A stretch of DNA of 64,000 bases from Glaciihabitans sp. dw_435. Lineage in GTDB: Bacteria; Actinomycetota; Actinomycetes; Actinomycetales; Microbacteriaceae. Below the pieces are notes generated by a model. That model made no database searches, was not told the origin of the DNA, and worked only from the letters and a program-made list of their open reading frames with translations. The position numbers and the translations under genes were made by a program. Below, one piece after another: positions 36,614 to 44,258 of this stretch (its first letter is position 1; each line of letters opens with the position of its first letter). The DNA is taken from positions 248,001-312,000 of the forward strand of contig NZ_JAAVUZ010000003.1 in NCBI RefSeq assembly GCF_018449675.1, given 5' to 3'.

Positions 36614-36698
36614 GCACGCACCGTACGACCCGAAGCATTGGATCTACTGAATGTGGGTGACCGTGGCAGTATTTTCGGCAGCGTACTGTTAAGTCAAC

Positions 36699-37526
36699 AT
36701 GGCATCCATCTCGGTAGTAATCCCGGCCCTCAACGATGCCGACTTTCTCGCGGTATGTCTTGCGGCGCTGGCAGACCAGACCCGTCCCGCCGATGAGATC
36801 ATCGTGGTCGACAACGGCAGCACCGACACCACCGCGGCCGTCGCTCTCGCCGCGGGCGCCACGGTGCTGACGCAGCCGCTGCGGGGGATCTTCCCGGCGA
36901 CTGCGATGGGCTTCGACGGGGCATCCGGCGACATCATTGCGCGGCTCGACGCCGACTCGGTTCCGCCAATCGACTGGCTGGAGCGCGTCGAGCTGGCCCT
37001 GACCGATGTGGACGTCCTCGCGAACGGTCCCGCAGCGATCACCGGCCCGGGAATCTTCTACGGTTCTGGGCCCCTGATCCGCTGGTTGGGTCGCTACCTC
37101 TACATCGGCGGATTCTTCTGGTCGATGACGATCTTGCTCGGACACCCTCCGGTGTTCGGATCCAACTTCGCCATGCACCGCGAGGTGTGGCAGCGGGTGC
37201 GCGGGACGGTGCACAGCAACGTGCGCGAGGTGCATGATGACCTCGATCTGAGTATCCACATGGGCGCCGACGCCACGGTGATTTATGACCCACGCCTACT
37301 CGTCGGGGTGTCCGCGCGACCGTTCGAGACGCTTCCTGGAATCTCCCGCCGCATCCACTGGGCGTTCAGCACCCTCTCTGAACGGCCGGGAGGGCGCCCT
37401 GCGCCGGGGACGGCGCGCGGGCAAGGGGCTTTCGCGATAACCTTCGGTCGCGTAATCGTGGAAGAAACCGCCAAGCCACCAAGGGATACCCATGGCCGTC
37501 ACCTCTATGACCGAGACCGAGCGTAA
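36699..37526 (+). CDS. Glycosyltransferase family 2
   Basis: A 275-residue GT-A transferase. It opens ASISVVIPALNDADFLAVCL, with VDNGSTD for nucleotide-sugar binding and RLDADSVPP as the DXD-like metal site. A hydrophobic loop near residues 125-150 (YLYIGGFFWSMTILLG) suggests membrane contact. The 3' end overlaps the CYTH-CHAD gene by 35 bases in another frame, so translation is coupled. Sugar and acceptor unknown. Confidence 0.85.
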   Translation: MASISVVIPALNDADFLAVCLAALADQTRPADEIIVVDNGSTDTTAAVALAAGATVLTQPLRGIFPATAMGFDGASGDIIARLDADSVPPIDWLERVELALTDVDVLANGPAAITGPGIFYGSGPLIRWLGRYLYIGGFFWSMTILLGHPPVFGSNFAMHREVWQRVRGTVHSNVREVHDDLDLSIHMGADATVIYDPRLLVGVSARPFETLPGISRRIHWAFSTLSERPGGRPAPGTARGQGAFAITFGRVIVEETAKPPRDTHGRHLYDRDRA

Positions 37527-39081
37527 GTACGACGTCGACGAGTCGACCGTCGTTCCCGATCTGTCGGAACTCGGCACCGTTGCCACCCGCCCCACCGTTA
37601 CCCTTCGGGCGACGTACTACGACACGGCGGACGCCGACCTCGGGGCACGGCTGTACACGTTCCGTCGTCGCACCGGTGGCGGGGACGAAGGGTGGCACCT
37701 GAAGACCCCATCCATCGGCGGTCGCACCGAGTTTCATTCCCCCCTCGGCGAGCACGAAGACGAGGCGCCGCCGTCCGACCTTCTCGACCTCATCCGGTCG
37801 ATCATCCGGCGCCGCGAGCTCGTCCCGGTCGCCCTCCTCACCACTGAGCGGACGACAGTGCACGTGCTCGACGATGGCGGCCGCGCGGTTGTCGAAGTGG
37901 CCGATGACCTCGTCTCCGCAACGGATGTGCACACGGGCATCCTGCGAATCTGGCGCGAGTGGGAAGTGGAACTGCTGGAGGCCGCGCCCACGGGCGCAGG
38001 TGACCGCGCGGCCCTCCTGGATGCCGTCGAAGGCGTTCTTCTCGCCGCCGGTGCCGCACCGGCAACCAGCGCGTCCAAGCTCGCCCGGGCGCTCGGCCGG
38101 GACTCGCTTGCCCCGCCCCGCACCGACACCGAGGTCGATCGCTCGAGCACCGCGCTCCAGACGGTGTCGGCGATCCTCTCCGGTCTCGTGGACGACCTGG
38201 TGGTGGCCGATCCGCGCGTTCGCACCGACGAATCCAACTCCGTCCACCACATGCGCACAGTAGCGCGACGGATCCGTGGCGTCCTTGCCTCCGCTCGAAC
38301 GGTGCTGGACAGGGAGGTGACGGACGAGATCCGCGACCGCCTGCGACAGCTCGGCGCCGTGCTTGGTGCCGCGCGCCACGTCGAGGTTCGCCGCGAGCGT
38401 GCGCTGGATTTGCTCGGCGACAGGTTCGAGAGCACCGGTCGTCACCGGGATGCCCTTCCGCTCGATCAGCGACGGAGTGGTGCGGATGCGGATGACCCGC
38501 TGCTGCCGAATGCCGACCTGCGCCGTCGCCTCGTGGACGACACCCAGGGCGAGTACGGCTCCCGTCGCATCGATGTGCTCGCCTACCTCAACAGCGACGA
38601 GTATCTGACCCTGCTGGACGATCTCGAGACACTGGTCGCCCGACCACCGGTTCTCGAGGGAGCGCTTCTGCCCGCGCGGGATGAATTCCGAGCGGAGATC
38701 CACGACCAGGGTCGGCGCACCCGTCGCCGGCTCAAGACCGTGGACGCGGATGACCCGACCGCCCTGCACTCGTCCCGCAAGGCCGCGCGCCGGCTGCGCT
38801 ACATCTCCGAGGCCGTCACCCGGCCTCCCGCCGCGATCCTGGGGAAGAAGACCCGCGCGATCGGGTCTGCTGCCAAGGCCGTACAGGATGCGATCGGCGA
38901 ACACCGAGACGCGCTCCTCTTTCTCGACTACCTCGGCACGACTACCCACGAGGCACACGAAGCGGGCGAGAACACCGCCGGATACGGTGTCCTCGCCGAA
39001 CTCGAACGACGCAATGCCGCGGCGGCCTACGGCCGACTGGGTGTTGCCCTCGACGCGCTCCGGAAGTCCCTGCGCGCCTGA
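37492..39081 (+). CDS. CYTH and CHAD domain protein
   Basis: A 529-residue two-domain protein. Residues about 1-210 are a CYTH domain (TETERKYDVDE with the ExExK triphosphate-tunnel motif, then WHLKTP and ERTTVHVLD). Residues about 225-525 are a CHAD helical bundle with conserved histidines (NSVHHMRTVARRIRG and PTALHSSRKAARRLR). CYTH binds triphosphate compounds such as polyphosphate, and CHAD domains have been shown to bind polyphosphate granules. ATG 37492 with AAGGGA upstream is inside the GT2 gene. Confidence 0.9.
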   Translation: MAVTSMTETERKYDVDESTVVPDLSELGTVATRPTVTLRATYYDTADADLGARLYTFRRRTGGGDEGWHLKTPSIGGRTEFHSPLGEHEDEAPPSDLLDLIRSIIRRRELVPVALLTTERTTVHVLDDGGRAVVEVADDLVSATDVHTGILRIWREWEVELLEAAPTGAGDRAALLDAVEGVLLAAGAAPATSASKLARALGRDSLAPPRTDTEVDRSSTALQTVSAILSGLVDDLVVADPRVRTDESNSVHHMRTVARRIRGVLASARTVLDREVTDEIRDRLRQLGAVLGAARHVEVRRERALDLLGDRFESTGRHRDALPLDQRRSGADADDPLLPNADLRRRLVDDTQGEYGSRRIDVLAYLNSDEYLTLLDDLETLVARPPVLEGALLPARDEFRAEIHDQGRRTRRRLKTVDADDPTALHSSRKAARRLRYISEAVTRPPAAILGKKTRAIGSAAKAVQDAIGEHRDALLFLDYLGTTTHEAHEAGENTAGYGVLAELERRNAAAAYGRLGVALDALRKSLRA

Positions 39082-39092
39082 CCGACCGGCGA

Positions 39093-39596
39093 CTACGTCG
39101 TTGGCACGCGAACGTCGTGCAGCGTCGTCGCGCCCGGGCAGGGAACTGCCAGCAGGTCGCCCACGCGCACGTCGGACGGCAGGGTTACGTCCCGCGCCTC
39201 GCTGTCAGCACCGCTCACGCCGAGCGTGACCGGCACGTCATGTGCCGTCGACGCGCGACCGATCAGGCGGATCTCGCCCCATACCGGGTGACACCTGCGC
39301 AGCTCGCCATCCACCGCCATCGTGAGTCCGCCCATGTCCGATCTACCCACGGCGACGACACGCACCACGACCACCGATGCAAGCTCGGTGTCGGACGGGC
39401 GCCCATGGGTTCCGGCGATCACGGCCGCCGCTGTGTGGACACACGGTGTGGAACACCAATCCACCAGGCGAAGCATTGATACCCCGGCCACCGTGACGTC
39501 GGTGGTGCTCACTACGGTGAATTCAGGCCAGCGATCCCGGTTCATCGGATCCGGCAGACTGCGGCGAAGGGAGGGCAGGATGTGGGTGAGGGTCAT
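39093..39596 (-). CDS. Conserved hypothetical protein (Microbacteriaceae type)
   Basis: A 167-residue soluble protein that I have no function for. It has a compact beta-rich look with two cysteines in DWCSTPCVHT and two single ones later (ELRRCHPVW, AVPCPG). The start MTLTHILPSLRRSLPDP and the motif LIGRAS recall conserved hypothetical proteins of related genera. It converges with the CYTH-CHAD gene (11 bases between stops). Nothing nearby suggests a pathway. Confidence 0.65.
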   Translation of the reverse strand: MTLTHILPSLRRSLPDPMNRDRWPEFTVVSTTDVTVAGVSMLRLVDWCSTPCVHTAAAVIAGTHGRPSDTELASVVVVRVVAVGRSDMGGLTMAVDGELRRCHPVWGEIRLIGRASTAHDVPVTLGVSGADSEARDVTLPSDVRVGDLLAVPCPGATTLHDVRVPTT

Positions 39597-39766
39597 CGAG
39601 TCACACTCGACTGTTCAGGTTGATTCACACAGCATGTCTACGCCGGCACCAGGGCGGATTCGTGGCCCCTAACGGATCGCTCACGCCGAACGAACGCAGT
39701 CTTACGCGTTACTCATCCCACCGCGTATCCGGCGCGGGCGCTGCGACGCCGGGCACAGTTGCGCGG

Positions 39767-40477
39767 TTAGCCGCGGGCCTGCACAGACCGGGCGAAGGCA
39801 CCGAATGCGGTATCGGCGAGGGCCCGCATGTGGGGCTCGGCCGCGTCAAAATCTGCCTCGATGCGGGAGCGGATGTCGGGGCTGAGGTCGCTCTCCATCT
39901 CGGGCACCGCCAGCCACTCGTTGAGCATGCGGCGATCGGTCTCCAGGTGGAACTGCGTAGTGAAGACGGCATCACCGATCCGGAAGGACTGGTTGGGTGT
40001 CTGCGGGGTGCTGGCGAGGATCGTCGCGCCCGCGGGAGCTTCGACCACGTCGCCGTGCCAGTTCAGGACTGGCTGAAGGGTTCCGCGGGGACCATACACC
40101 GGGTCATCCGCTACAACCTCAATGGTGCCGATGCCGAACTCGGCCGCGACGCCCGAGTGCAGTGTGGCGCCGAGGGCTGTCGCAATGATCTGGTGTCCGA
40201 GGCAGATACCGAGCAGCGGGACGCCCGCGTCCACGGCGCGGCGGACGAGATCGGCTTCCACCGCGAGGCCGGCGTGAATATCGAAGTCGAGTGCGCCCAT
40301 GGGGCCGCCGAGGATGGCGATGCCGCCCAGCTCCTCCAGCGGAGGAAGTACCGCCGAGGAGATTGCCGACACGATGTTGTCCAGGCGCCATGGCACGTCG
40401 TTCTCGCTGAGGATGTCGCCCAGCAGGGCGGGACGTTCGTACGGCACGTGCTGCAAAATGAGGGTGGGGCGGGTCAT
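39767..40477 (-). CDS. Class-I glutamine amidotransferase-like protein
   Basis: A 236-residue stand-alone GATase1 domain, similar to the GMP-synthase-like amidotransferases. The catalytic cysteine is in GICLGHQ and the His/Glu pair in TTQFHLETD; the oxyanion glycines are in ILGGPMGALD. No synthase domain is attached or adjacent, so it probably hydrolyses glutamine or a gamma-glutamyl compound on its own. ATG 40477 is the best start; a TTG two codons upstream is also in frame. Confidence 0.85.
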   Translation of the reverse strand: MTRPTLILQHVPYERPALLGDILSENDVPWRLDNIVSAISSAVLPPLEELGGIAILGGPMGALDFDIHAGLAVEADLVRRAVDAGVPLLGICLGHQIIATALGATLHSGVAAEFGIGTIEVVADDPVYGPRGTLQPVLNWHGDVVEAPAGATILASTPQTPNQSFRIGDAVFTTQFHLETDRRMLNEWLAVPEMESDLSPDIRSRIEADFDAAEPHMRALADTAFGAFARSVQARG

Positions 40478-40539
40478 GAACAATATTCTGGCGGATGCAA
40501 CGGGTGGCCGTGTTGCCGCGGTGCTGCTGTGCTGTCGTC

Positions 40540-40887
40540 ATGACTGTGAAACTCAACCCGAAGGCTCTCGCGCACGCCCGCTCGCTGATCCGGGAGGGCA
40601 AGGACACCCACGACTCCCGCGACGACTGGAGCGAGCACGCCCCGTCGGCGGACGACGAGAATTCGTTCATCGAGAAGCACGGCTTCGGCGACTACGCGCT
40701 GTGGCACCTCGGGATTGACGAGGAGAAGTCCGAGGAGACAAAGGGGCGCTATAGCTTTCCGTACGGCGACTTCGCACGGGTTCACCGCTGCGCCATCATC
40801 GCGATCGAATCGCGCGCCGCGCAAAACAATCACGGTGACATTCGCGACGCGGTCGGAGCGCTGCTCGACCAGATCGACGAGGACTAA
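40540..40887 (+). CDS. Conserved hypothetical protein
   Basis: A 115-residue soluble protein. It begins TVKLNPKALAHARSLIREGK and carries HGFGDYALWHLGID and GRYSFPYGDFARVHRCAII, motifs I associate with a widespread family of unknown function found in several phyla. Rich in charged residues, with a single cysteine. ATG 40540 has no Shine-Dalgarno-like sequence, so the message may be leaderless or the true start may differ. Confidence 0.7.
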   Translation: MTVKLNPKALAHARSLIREGKDTHDSRDDWSEHAPSADDENSFIEKHGFGDYALWHLGIDEEKSEETKGRYSFPYGDFARVHRCAIIAIESRAAQNNHGDIRDAVGALLDQIDED

Positions 40888-40913
40888 TCGCGCGGGGTCT
40901 CGGCGACCGGGCG

Positions 40914-41180
40914 CTACAGCACGCGAAACGCGGATTCTCCGCGAGGCGTGCTGTCCGTGACATCCACCGTCTTCACTGCCGCGGTGGGAGGACCGGATGC
41001 CAGCCACTGCAGCATCTCGGAGACGGAGGCCTCATCGCCCTCGACCTCCACCTCGACCGAGCCGTCGAAGAGGTTGCGGGCGTATCCCGTGAGACCGAGA
41101 TCTGCCGCGCGCTGGGCGGTGCTGTACCGGAAGCCGACTCCCTGGACGCGTCCGGTGATGACTGCTCGTCTGCGGATCAT
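40914..41180 (-). CDS. acyP: Acylphosphatase
   Basis: Hydrolyses the carboxyl-phosphate bond of acyl phosphates. The 88-residue protein has the two signature regions with the catalytic Arg and Asn: GRVQGVGFRYS (Arg near residue 18) and YARNLFDGSVEVEVEG (Asn near residue 36). Length is normal for the family. It faces the conserved hypothetical gene; on the other side a strong hairpin separates its start from the gene for the secreted protein. Confidence 0.92.
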   Translation of the reverse strand: MIRRRAVITGRVQGVGFRYSTAQRAADLGLTGYARNLFDGSVEVEVEGDEASVSEMLQWLASGPPTAAVKTVDVTDSTPRGESAFRVL

Positions 41181-41217
41181 GGATCCAGCTTGCCGCAGCG
41201 GGCAGTGAAATGAGAAA

Positions 41218-41246
41218 GGGCCGCACGCAATTGCTGCGTGCGGCCC
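41218..41246 (-). terminator. Hairpin terminator, 12-bp perfect stem
   Basis: Arms GGGCCGCACGCA (41218-41229) and 41235-41246 are exact complements around ATTGC. On the minus strand the stem is followed by the T-rich complement of GAGAAA, so it ends the message of the secreted-protein gene upstream and precedes acyP. Confidence 0.85.
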
Positions 41247-41278
41247 GAAACAGCCGGGTGCGGCTGCCTGTTTCCGAA

Positions 41279-42535
41279 TTACGAGAGCGCCTTGTAGCTG
41301 TACTCCACGAGGAACCGGTCGATGGTGATGGACGAACCAACTCCCAGGATCGCGGATACTGCCGGGATTCCGAGATCGGGGTCGCGGGGGTCAAACATCG
41401 TCCAGCCGAGGCGGGTGTTTCCCTTCTTCAGGGCAGCAAGTGCGAGGTCGTCGCTGTCCCCAGAGATGGTCCACATGTTCAGCGATGCACCACGGGTGAA
41501 CTTGTCGACGTCCATGGTCACGCGGACGGACGGCAGGGTGAAGGCCGCGCTTTCGACGATCGCCTTGGGCAGCGGGACATAGCCACCAAGAATGGTGCCC
41601 AACTGCAACAGGTTGGCCGTCGTGTCGGCCGAGCAGACGACGTTGCCCGAGAACGAGCAGTGGGTCTTGTCGTCGAAGCTAAAGGCTTCGGTGACTACCG
41701 CGTTCGCGTCGACCCACTTGGACCAGACCTTGGCGACGAGCTTCTGCTTGGACACGACGATGACGGCGCTGCGGACGAAGGACTTTCCGGTCGTACCCTT
41801 GGCCGCGACGGTGACGATGTACTTGCCGGGCACGATCTTGCCGCCGACGAGTCCGCTCCACCCGATGGTGCGGGGCGAGGAACTGGTCAGGGGCCAGGTG
41901 GCAACCGTCTTCTTGGTCTGCGTCGAGATGACGACGTCACCGGTGATCGCGATCTTGGCGCCCTTCTCGGTGGAGGGGGTCACCACGACGGTCGCGGTGT
42001 CGCGGTAGCCGTCGCGCGACGGGAAGACCGAGGTGGACGCCTTCAGCGTCAGCCCGGTCAGCGCGGTCACGGGCGGCACCGGCACTGAGGTGGAGGTGGG
42101 CTCGGGAGTGGGGGTCGGAGTCGGGTCGACCGAGTTCGTCGGCGCGGGCACAACTGGCGGCGCTGTAGTTACGGCGGGGTCGGGAACGACGGTCGGGTCG
42201 CTCGTCACTGCCGGGTCGGGGACCGTGGTCGGCGCGGTCGTGACGGCGGGATCCGGAGCGACGGTGGGCGCGGGGGAGGCAGTCGGGTCCGGAGTGAGCG
42301 TCGGCTCAACGGTCGGCACCGGCGCAGTGGTGGGTTCCGTCGAGGGGATCGGCGCCGGGGACTCTGTCGGGTCGGCGGTGACCGTCGGGTCACTGCTCGG
42401 GACCGCGGAGGTGGGATCCACCGGGACAACGGGCGACGCGAACGCGGGGGTGGCGAGGCCACCCACGAGAAGGGCCGCGACCGTGGCGACGGTGAGGAAC
42501 GGGGCGAGCTTTCGCGCGCGAGGGTTCGTGGACAA
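41279..42535 (-). CDS. Secreted protein with long Pro/Thr/Val-rich stalk
   Basis: A 418-residue exported protein. A signal peptide (FLTVATVAALLVGGLATPAFAS) is followed by about 115 residues of imperfect repeats built on VPDPAVTTAP and SDPTVT, then by a beta-rich domain of about 250 residues. That domain has KIAITGDVVISTQTKK and an IVPGKYIVTVAAKG segment as in FlgD/Ig-like bacterial folds. Two cysteines (HCSFSGNVVCS) could form a disulfide. There is no anchor at the C-terminus. Likely cell-wall spanning or released; the function is unknown. Confidence 0.75.
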   Translation of the reverse strand: MSTNPRARKLAPFLTVATVAALLVGGLATPAFASPVVPVDPTSAVPSSDPTVTADPTESPAPIPSTEPTTAPVPTVEPTLTPDPTASPAPTVAPDPAVTTAPTTVPDPAVTSDPTVVPDPAVTTAPPVVPAPTNSVDPTPTPTPEPTSTSVPVPPVTALTGLTLKASTSVFPSRDGYRDTATVVVTPSTEKGAKIAITGDVVISTQTKKTVATWPLTSSSPRTIGWSGLVGGKIVPGKYIVTVAAKGTTGKSFVRSAVIVVSKQKLVAKVWSKWVDANAVVTEAFSFDDKTHCSFSGNVVCSADTTANLLQLGTILGGYVPLPKAIVESAAFTLPSVRVTMDVDKFTRGASLNMWTISGDSDDLALAALKKGNTRLGWTMFDPRDPDLGIPAVSAILGVGSSITIDRFLVEYSYKALS

Positions 42536-42682
42536 GCGGGGACTCCTTGGGATCAGGGGCAGAAATGATGCGACGGGGATCCCGAGGTGGTCGATAGCCG
42601 TGGCCGCTTTCGCAGACTACGTCACAACTGTCGTTAAAAACTCATGTGTGGAGTAACGGTCTGATCACGCCCACAACCCCTG

Positions 42683-42946
42683 TTAGGCCAGGCGGCGCTG
42701 CACTTCGGCGAGAGAGGGGTTTGTTGCCGTGCTGCCGTCGGGGAAGATCAGGGTCGGCACCGTCTGGTTGCCACCGTTGACCCGCGCGACGAGCTCCGCG
42801 GTGCCCTCGACCTCTTCGATATTGACCTCGGTGTACGGAACGCCGGCGCGATCCAGCTGACCCTTCAGATTCCGGCAATAGCCGCACCAACTGGTGCTGA
42901 ACATCACAACGGATCCAGCTTCTGGCGTGTAGGTCGACGAGTTCAC
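42683..42946 (-). CDS. Glutaredoxin-like protein (mycoredoxin type)
   Basis: An 87-residue thioredoxin-fold protein with the active site CGYC (STSWCGYCRNL) and the cis-proline in TVPTLIF. Actinobacteria that make mycothiol use such mycoredoxins to reduce mixed disulfides with mycothiol. Length and motif fit Mrx1, although Mrx1 itself often has CGYC/CPYC and this cannot be separated from NrdH-type proteins with full certainty. ATG 42946 has weak ribosome signals. Confidence 0.85.
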   Translation of the reverse strand: MNSSTYTPEAGSVVMFSTSWCGYCRNLKGQLDRAGVPYTEVNIEEVEGTAELVARVNGGNQTVPTLIFPDGSTATNPSLAEVQRRLA

Positions 42947-43068
42947 ACCAGTACTGACCCCGAAACACCGTGATTTATTCCCCGTGCCGCGCCGCTGGCC
43001 CGCGTGAAGGTTCCTCTTACGGTGATCCAGTATTCTTCATCTCACTTGTCCATGACGAAAGCGACCGG

Positions 43069-44193
43069 ATGCCCGACAGTCCTGCCCCGGCCTCGCCGTA
43101 CGACGTGCTCGGTGTGAGTCCCACCTCCACAATGGACGAACTCCGCCGCGCCTATCGCAAGCGCCTGCGCGAGACCCACCCCGATACGGGCGGTCTCGCC
43201 GTCGAGTTCCACGCCGTGCAGCTGGCATGGCAGCGGGTCGGGACCCCCGAAGATCGCGCGAGCTACGACAACCAGCGCACACCATTCGAGAAGTTCCGCA
43301 CGAGCTATGCCTCGCCGGAGGCCGGAGCTCCGTCCGCCGCCGCCGCGGGCTCTTCGGCGCCGGGGGCGTCGGCCGGGGGAACGTTCCCGACCGGAACCCG
43401 GGCGGCGGGAGCCACCGGGAGCGCGACCGGTGCACCGCGCGAGGAAGCCCGCTCCGGGTCATCCGCCCCGCCTCCTCCCACCGGGTCGGCGCGTTTTCCC
43501 GAGCCCGAGCCCGCGCCGCACGTCAACCGCACGGGTCCGGCGCCGGCGCGCGCCTACGGACATCCGGGTGGGTGGTATCGCGAACAGTACTTCCTGCTCA
43601 TGCGTGAGTGGATGGGACGCGGGTCCCCCCTCGACAACCCGTTCGATGGGGCGATGGTGCGCGCGGCGCCGCGGGAGATCCGCCACCTGCTTGCCGACGC
43701 CGTCGCCGAGGAGGAGACCGCGAAGGCGCTGTCGACGCTCGGGATCACCTATACGCTCTGGCACGATGTCGCGACGGATGTCTCGGAGCCGGGTCCCGAG
43801 AAAAAGCTTGACCACATCGTGCTGGGTCCATCCGGTCTCTTCGCCCTGCTGTCCGAGGACTGGGGACGTCCCGTCGAGATCCGCAAGGGTGAACTCACCG
43901 GCGTCGGACTCGGCGTGGGGGAGCGTCCCGTGCACTCGCTGACCCGTCGCGCGCGGTGGATCTCCCGTGCCTCCAAGGTCGACTTCGGGGCGTATCTGAT
44001 GGTGATCGAGGATGAGGCATATCCCGAACCGGTCACACTGATCGGCAAGTCCCGGGGCATCCCGATTCTTCTTGTGCGCCGCTCTGCACTGCTCGACCTC
44101 ATTCGCACGGGAGTCAGCGAGAAGGCGCAGTTGACCGCCACGAGAATCTTCGACTACCGCGAGCGGCTGCAGAAGACCATCCGCTTCGTCTGA
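43069..44193 (+). CDS. J-domain protein with C-terminal NERD-like domain
   Basis: A 374-residue protein with an N-terminal DnaJ domain (YDVLGVSPTSTMDELRRAYR, then the HPD motif at residues 37-39). A low-complexity Ala/Gly/Pro linker of about 90 residues follows, and a C-terminal domain from about residue 180. In that domain the YTLWHDVATDVS … LDHIVLGPSGLFALLSEDW stretch resembles the NERD (nuclease-related) domain, though the catalytic Asp/Glu/Gln-x-Lys set is not fully preserved. The J-domain would recruit a DnaK. The combination is unusual for a DnaJ and its role is unknown. Confidence 0.8.
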   Translation: MPDSPAPASPYDVLGVSPTSTMDELRRAYRKRLRETHPDTGGLAVEFHAVQLAWQRVGTPEDRASYDNQRTPFEKFRTSYASPEAGAPSAAAAGSSAPGASAGGTFPTGTRAAGATGSATGAPREEARSGSSAPPPPTGSARFPEPEPAPHVNRTGPAPARAYGHPGGWYREQYFLLMREWMGRGSPLDNPFDGAMVRAAPREIRHLLADAVAEEETAKALSTLGITYTLWHDVATDVSEPGPEKKLDHIVLGPSGLFALLSEDWGRPVEIRKGELTGVGLGVGERPVHSLTRRARWISRASKVDFGAYLMVIEDEAYPEPVTLIGKSRGIPILLVRRSALLDLIRTGVSEKAQLTATRIFDYRERLQKTIRFV

Positions 44194-44199
44194 CGCGTG

Positions 44200-44237
44200 C
44201 GAAACCCCCGGCAGCCGTGTGGCCACCGGGGGTTTCG
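44200..44237. terminator. Bidirectional terminator, 12-bp stem
   Basis: Arms CGAAACCCCCGG (44200-44211) and 44226-44237 are exact complements around a 14-base loop. It lies between the convergent J-domain gene and the surface-protein gene. Confidence 0.8.
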
Positions 44238-44258
44238 GAGTGCAATCAGTGCCTGGCG

